Assembly: GCF_900312815.1 (NCBI RefSeq)
Contig: NZ_OMPE01000007.1
Span: 124,001 to 188,000, forward strand
Direction of reading: 5' to 3'
Length of the DNA: 64,000 nucleotides
Origin: Aquimarina sp. AU474
GTDB taxonomy: Bacteria > Bacteroidota > Bacteroidia > Flavobacteriales > Flavobacteriaceae
Shown: positions 60,466 through 64,000 of the stretch, in pieces
How positions within the stretch are numbered: position 1 is the first letter of the stretch
How the letters are laid out: every line of letters begins with the position of its first letter
Translations under genes and position numbers: made by a program
The notes under the pieces: generated by a model
Seen by the model: only the letters and a program-made list of their open reading frames with translations
The model's database searches: none
Told to the model about the DNA's origin: nothing

Positions 60466-61593
60466 TTATGTTTTTTGGATTGCCACTTGCTTTTTGGCAA
60501 GACTAACATGTTTATTTTTTGAAAGAAACAACCTGTCTAATACAAGCTTTTGAACTATTAACGTTAAAAGGATATAAAAAGAAATTAGCCAGAGTACACC
60601 ATTAACCTCAAATTGTTGGTATCCTAAGACACCCATCCCCCAACAGATTAATACCCATTGGATCAAGTAGATTGTTGTTACTCGTTTACTGCAATAATAA
60701 AAGAATTCGAAAACAATATTTTCTTTTACTCGTGTCACGAGTATATTTGTTAACCACATTATTATCAGGTTGAACCCTGCCAAATAAAATACTCCTCCTG
60801 GTCCTAAATGAAAATAATCTCCAAAATGATATTCAAAATTATAATAACACAGCCCGCCACCAACAAGCATGAGGATGATTCCTGCTATACCCATTTTATT
60901 AAATAAATGTCTTGTGCTATTTCTTTTCTCTTTATACCACATCCCAAAGAACATCCCAATAAGAATAAATGAAAACCAAGGGAATACTGCGAAATACACA
61001 TTCCACTTTGCCCCCCACATCAGGTCAAGAATATAATCTGCTCCCCCTATTCCTAACCTAAGGCCACTAATTTCTTTAGTTACAATAGCTACGAAAAATG
61101 CTATTATAAGAGGGACATATTTATTTTTTGAGAATTTATTAATGACTCCCATAAATAACAAAGAAACTCCTGCTAATTGAAGAATATCACCAGTTCCTAG
61201 CATATAGATCATATTGTCTAATGTAGCTGGTGCCGTCCAACCATAAGCTTCAATAAAACTATCGGGAACAGTACCTATCAATGCCGGAAGTACAAACTTT
61301 AGAAAATTCATAAGATAGCCAATACCTAGAATGTAGAAAGCTCTTTTGATAGAAAGTACAATACTTTGATTTCGCGATAATGTAAATGATACTCCCATCG
61401 CAATTAAAAACATCGGTGTTCCTTTTCCTATTAAGTGGATAGCTTTTCCCAACCAGGTTTCTGATTGTGTAGCGGTATCTCCATAAATCCATAAAGTATG
61501 TACGATAATTACCATTAATACACTTATTCCCCTCGCCAAATCTATAGCACGTATTCTATTTTGTGGTTGCATAGGATGTATCTGATTTTTCAT
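60466..61593 (-). CDS. multi-TM acyltransferase-like protein (DUF1624/HGSNAT-like)
   Basis: 375 residues, about ten TM helices. The N-terminal RIRAIDLARGISVLMVIIVH and LIGKGTPMFLIAMGVS are the DUF1624/heparan-glucosaminide acetyltransferase motif, with the conserved Asp and His. Such proteins move acyl groups across a membrane. Start: ATG at 61593 overlaps the synthetase by 38 bases, ATG at 61572 by 17; both show coupling. The C-terminus (LSKNKHVSLAKKQVAIQKT) is basic. It lies between the synthetase and the crotonase, so it may add or translocate an acyl group on the siderophore or export it (inference). Confidence 0.82.
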   Translation of the reverse strand: MKNQIHPMQPQNRIRAIDLARGISVLMVIIVHTLWIYGDTATQSETWLGKAIHLIGKGTPMFLIAMGVSFTLSRNQSIVLSIKRAFYILGIGYLMNFLKFVLPALIGTVPDSFIEAYGWTAPATLDNMIYMLGTGDILQLAGVSLLFMGVINKFSKNKYVPLIIAFFVAIVTKEISGLRLGIGGADYILDLMWGAKWNVYFAVFPWFSFILIGMFFGMWYKEKRNSTRHLFNKMGIAGIILMLVGGGLCYYNFEYHFGDYFHLGPGGVFYLAGFNLIIMWLTNILVTRVKENIVFEFFYYCSKRVTTIYLIQWVLICWGMGVLGYQQFEVNGVLWLISFYILLTLIVQKLVLDRLFLSKNKHVSLAKKQVAIQKT

Positions 61594-63406
61594 TTTCTAT
61601 TTCGTTTTTATACTGAGCAATGGGGTTTTTTATGGTTCCTTTGAATTGCAGACTTTCTACAGGATCTGCTAGGTTGAGCATATGTTTTGTATTCATTAAT
61701 TGTAATCGGTTAAGACAGCATCTTTTGAATTCTGGAGCAAAAAGATCTATTCGCTTAAATTTATCCAAAAGCTCAGGTTTTGATTGCTGATAGGTTGTAA
61801 TACATCGTGCAACTTGTTTCCAAAATATGGCTTCAGAATAACCGCCTTGTGTGACGAGGATATCCGACAAGAATCTAAAGAAACAATCAAAAACATCAGT
61901 GAAAATTGCTAGTGCTTTTATTTCATCATTAACTTCGACATATAATCTTTTTGCCTCATCTGGCAACTCCATTGTTTCATCGAAAACCGCAATCTCTTCG
62001 GTAATATCTTTCATAATTGCCTTTACTGGGATATTATTTTCTAATACCATGATTAAATTTTCTCCATGAGGCATATACACTAATTCATATTGAAACAAGC
62101 AATGCAAAAGTGGTGTTAAATACGCATGTAGATAACGTTCTAACCAAATCTCTACAGATACCGAAGAAGCCTTTATTAGTTCAACTACAAGTGAATTTTG
62201 ATCATTATCCAAATGCAGAAATGCGGCCATAGTCATTAAAGTTTGATTACTCGTAATTTTAGAAAATGGGCTTTCTCTCCATAGTGCCGATAACATTTTA
62301 TTATGAGCCTTTGTTTTTCCCAAGGTTTCATAATATCGATTTCTATAACCAACCGTTGCTATTTCTCCGAGCATGGTAAACCCAGTTTCGGTTAAAAGAT
62401 CATCTTGCTGTAGGAGATTTGAAATCCAATCTGTAATTACTGGTGTGCTCTGCATATAATAAGGAGATAATCCTCTCATAAATCCCATATTAAGTATAGA
62501 TAAGGCAGTTTTTACATATAATTTCTCAGGATGTGTTCTATTAAATAAAGTTCTAATGGATTGTTGTGCAGCGTACTTATCGGCAGTTTTTCCTAAAAAA
62601 ACGATGTTCTGTTGTGCAATGTCTTGAGCAAAAATGGTACTAATCTTAGTATCCCATTGCCAAGGATGCACTGGAATGAAGATATAATCATCTGGATGAA
62701 GGCCAAGATCAATTAATTTTTGAGTAAACATCCCAAGAGCATCTTTTCCAAGTTCGTTTCTCATTAATTCATCATAATTATACGCTGGTACACTATGATA
62801 GTCTGTTTTAGTCCTGTGCCCAGCTATCCAGATCAGTGAAAGTGTCATATGAGTCTCTGGAGCAAAATCATGGTACTGCCTTATATTAAAACCATTGCGA
62901 CCATTGTTGGCCACAAAACATGGGTGACCTTCAGTCATTGACCTTTCTACATCCTGAAAACTAGCTTCTACTAATTCATTTGCAGTATATGTTTGATTAA
63001 CATACTTGTAAGCAGCACCGTGCAACGTACTGGTTATTTCTTCCATATACGTAGGTAACATATCATCATGAATTCCAAGCGTATTCTTAAGCTCTAATAT
63101 AAAATCAAGAGCATCAAGTTCTATCTCTTTATTATCCTTCATTTTTAATATCGAAGAAGAATCAATATGTAAATGATTTAAAGCACCTTGTTTTGCGTTA
63201 AAAAAATAGAAAATTTCAGGAATATCTGTAAATAACTTATAGGTTTTCCAATTCTCCTTATGCTCTAATAACTCAAGCTCTAATAATAACTCATGAGAAA
63301 ATTCGGCAATAGCTTTTTTGATTAAATTTCTATTTACCAATGACCAAACTTTTGGAGTTAAATGCGAAATTTGATCTGATAACATTAATGTATCTGAAGT
63401 ATTCAT
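61556..63406 (-). CDS. IucA/IucC-family NIS siderophore synthetase, DesD/BibC-like
   Basis: 616 residues, full length. Motifs: EGHPCFVANNGRNGF (residues 159-173), the ATP/citrate site VHPWQWD (247-251), LYVKTALSILNMGFMRGL and MPHGENLIMVLENNIP. The ANNGR and YAPE-like part (HDFAPET) resemble type C synthetases such as DesD and BibC that join N-hydroxy-N-succinyl (or acetyl) diamines into hydroxamate siderophores like bisucaberin and desferrioxamine. It follows the IucB-like gene by 15 bases. A diamine hydroxylase and decarboxylase are expected to the right of the window. Confidence 0.93.
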   Translation of the reverse strand: MNTSDTLMLSDQISHLTPKVWSLVNRNLIKKAIAEFSHELLLELELLEHKENWKTYKLFTDIPEIFYFFNAKQGALNHLHIDSSSILKMKDNKEIELDALDFILELKNTLGIHDDMLPTYMEEITSTLHGAAYKYVNQTYTANELVEASFQDVERSMTEGHPCFVANNGRNGFNIRQYHDFAPETHMTLSLIWIAGHRTKTDYHSVPAYNYDELMRNELGKDALGMFTQKLIDLGLHPDDYIFIPVHPWQWDTKISTIFAQDIAQQNIVFLGKTADKYAAQQSIRTLFNRTHPEKLYVKTALSILNMGFMRGLSPYYMQSTPVITDWISNLLQQDDLLTETGFTMLGEIATVGYRNRYYETLGKTKAHNKMLSALWRESPFSKITSNQTLMTMAAFLHLDNDQNSLVVELIKASSVSVEIWLERYLHAYLTPLLHCLFQYELVYMPHGENLIMVLENNIPVKAIMKDITEEIAVFDETMELPDEAKRLYVEVNDEIKALAIFTDVFDCFFRFLSDILVTQGGYSEAIFWKQVARCITTYQQSKPELLDKFKRIDLFAPEFKRCCLNRLQLMNTKHMLNLADPVESLQFKGTIKNPIAQYKNEIENEKSDTSYATTK

Positions 63407-63421
63407 TAGGCAGTAATATTT

Positions 63422-64000
63422 TTAATGTGAATTTTGATTTTGAATTGCATCCTCATAATCCTTACGTGTGCAAATCGCTAAATGTGCTTTTTTATGTGAT
63501 AATTGAATTTCTTTTTGATATACAAAACCTGCTTTGGTATTGAGTACGTGAATTTTTTCATTGGCAACATCAGGTTCTACAACAATTCTTTTCACTTCTG
63601 GGTTTTTAAATAAAAAATCCATTGTAGTTGCGAACACTTTCCATGTAAATTTTGAAACTTTTTTCTCTACTGGAGCTACCAAAATATGCATCCCAACATC
63701 TCCCGTTAGAACCTTGTAGTGATCAGCAATACTATCTTGATTTGGGTCATAATATTCTATCAAAAAAATAGGAACATGGTTCAAGGTTCCCATACATACG
63801 TGGTGATGCTCATTATTCTCTATCTTTCTATATTCCTGTTCGACCTGTTCTACAGTAAATTCTTGCATTCCCCAGTATCGGGCATATGGTTTATTAACCC
63901 AACTATGTATTGTTTTATGGTCATTCTTAAGATCAAAAGCGCGTATCTGTATTTCTCCAAAGTTTTCATAACTCTTAGAAAACAGTATTTTCGTTTTGGT
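63422..64000 (-). CDS. IucB/RhbD-like GNAT acyltransferase (5' end off window)
   Basis: The frame stays open to the right edge, with ~44 codons before the Met at 63868 (GEIQIRAFDLKNDHKTIHSW, then VNKPYARYWGMQ), so the real start is beyond 64000. The GNAT core follows: HVCMGTLNHVPIFLIEYYDP, LTGDVGMHILVAP and NTKAGFVYQKEIQLSHKKAHL. The N-KPYARYW part is typical of IucB-like enzymes that acylate N-hydroxylysine or N-hydroxycadaverine. It supplies the hydroxamate acid to the synthetase. The direct order with iucA/iucC-type gene supports this. Confidence 0.9.
   Translation of the reverse strand, partial: TKTKILFSKSYENFGEIQIRAFDLKNDHKTIHSWVNKPYARYWGMQEFTVEQVEQEYRKIENNEHHHVCMGTLNHVPIFLIEYYDPNQDSIADHYKVLTGDVGMHILVAPVEKKVSKFTWKVFATTMDFLFKNPEVKRIVVEPDVANEKIHVLNTKAGFVYQKEIQLSHKKAHLAICTRKDYEDAIQNQNSH

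Noticed and set aside
60464-60509. upstream ATG for the crotonase
   Set aside because: It would overlap the preceding gene by 44 bases and adds a basic stretch with no match to RpfF; the ATG at 60464 lies one base after that gene's stop.

Overview
The window is chromosomal DNA from a low-GC member of the Bacteroidota, almost certainly a marine Flavobacteriaceae; the gene order and protein style suggest a genus close to Aquimarina (genus is inference). Supporting signs are promoters of the TTG-N20-TAnnTTTG type, a type IX secretion C-terminal domain on a PhoD phosphatase, an SDD-type surface lipoprotein signal, TonB receptors with carboxypeptidase-like N-termini, large Rhs/YD proteins, and flavobacterial housekeeping synteny (amidase-LptD-RidA; MlaD, membrane Fe-S protein and CCG protein in a row).

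Layout. 1-5.3 kb: an Kdo cytidylyltransferase fused to an iron alcohol dehydrogenase (lipid A-core sugar modification, cut by the left edge), a RecD/Pif1-like helicase, and a three-gene run ending in rsmD. 5.3-8.2 kb: an orphan two-TM protein, a TPR protein and an aldo-keto reductase. 8.2-22.3 kb: envelope and redox genes, comprising a GH3/serine-hydrolase fusion, a respiratory-type Fe-S pair, MlaD, amidase, LptD, RidA and PhoD.

22.5-27.2 kb is the accessory part. It holds a transglutaminase-like gene, a MORN lipoprotein, a REP-associated tyrosine transposase (RAYT) bracketed by its palindromes, a 21-bp-period tandem array, and two non-autonomous copies (REPINs, 140/146 identical) of the same element. 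A 59-residue double-glycine-leader peptide gene, missed by length-limited ORF calling, lies exactly between the two REPINs. 26.9-36.2 kb is one Rhs operon: a 1.2-kaa Rhs partner, a 1796-aa Rhs protein with calcium-binding-type repeats and a lipase-like C-terminal tip, and a small membrane protein that is the probable immunity factor.

36.4-53.1 kb is mostly core genome: mgsA, pfkA, tamB, tsaD, rsmE, a TrmH methyltransferase, an AI-2E permease, a THUMP-like methyltransferase and several exported proteins of unknown role. A tRNA-Ser/Pro/Arg cluster with a near-ideal promoter follows at 53.3 kb.

53.6-64.0 kb is an iron island. A TonB receptor, a DUF4374 surface lipoprotein and a PepSY membrane protein form a Xus-like uptake operon. 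An AraC regulator diverges from it. A siderophore operon (IucB-like acetyltransferase, DesD/IucC-like synthetase, a DUF1624-like membrane acyltransferase and a crotonase that closely matches the DSF synthase RpfF) reads toward it from the right edge. The strongest candidates for something new are the RpfF-like enzyme in this siderophore operon, the RAYT/REPIN/peptide module beside the Rhs toxin tip, and the KdsB-KdnB-type fusion.
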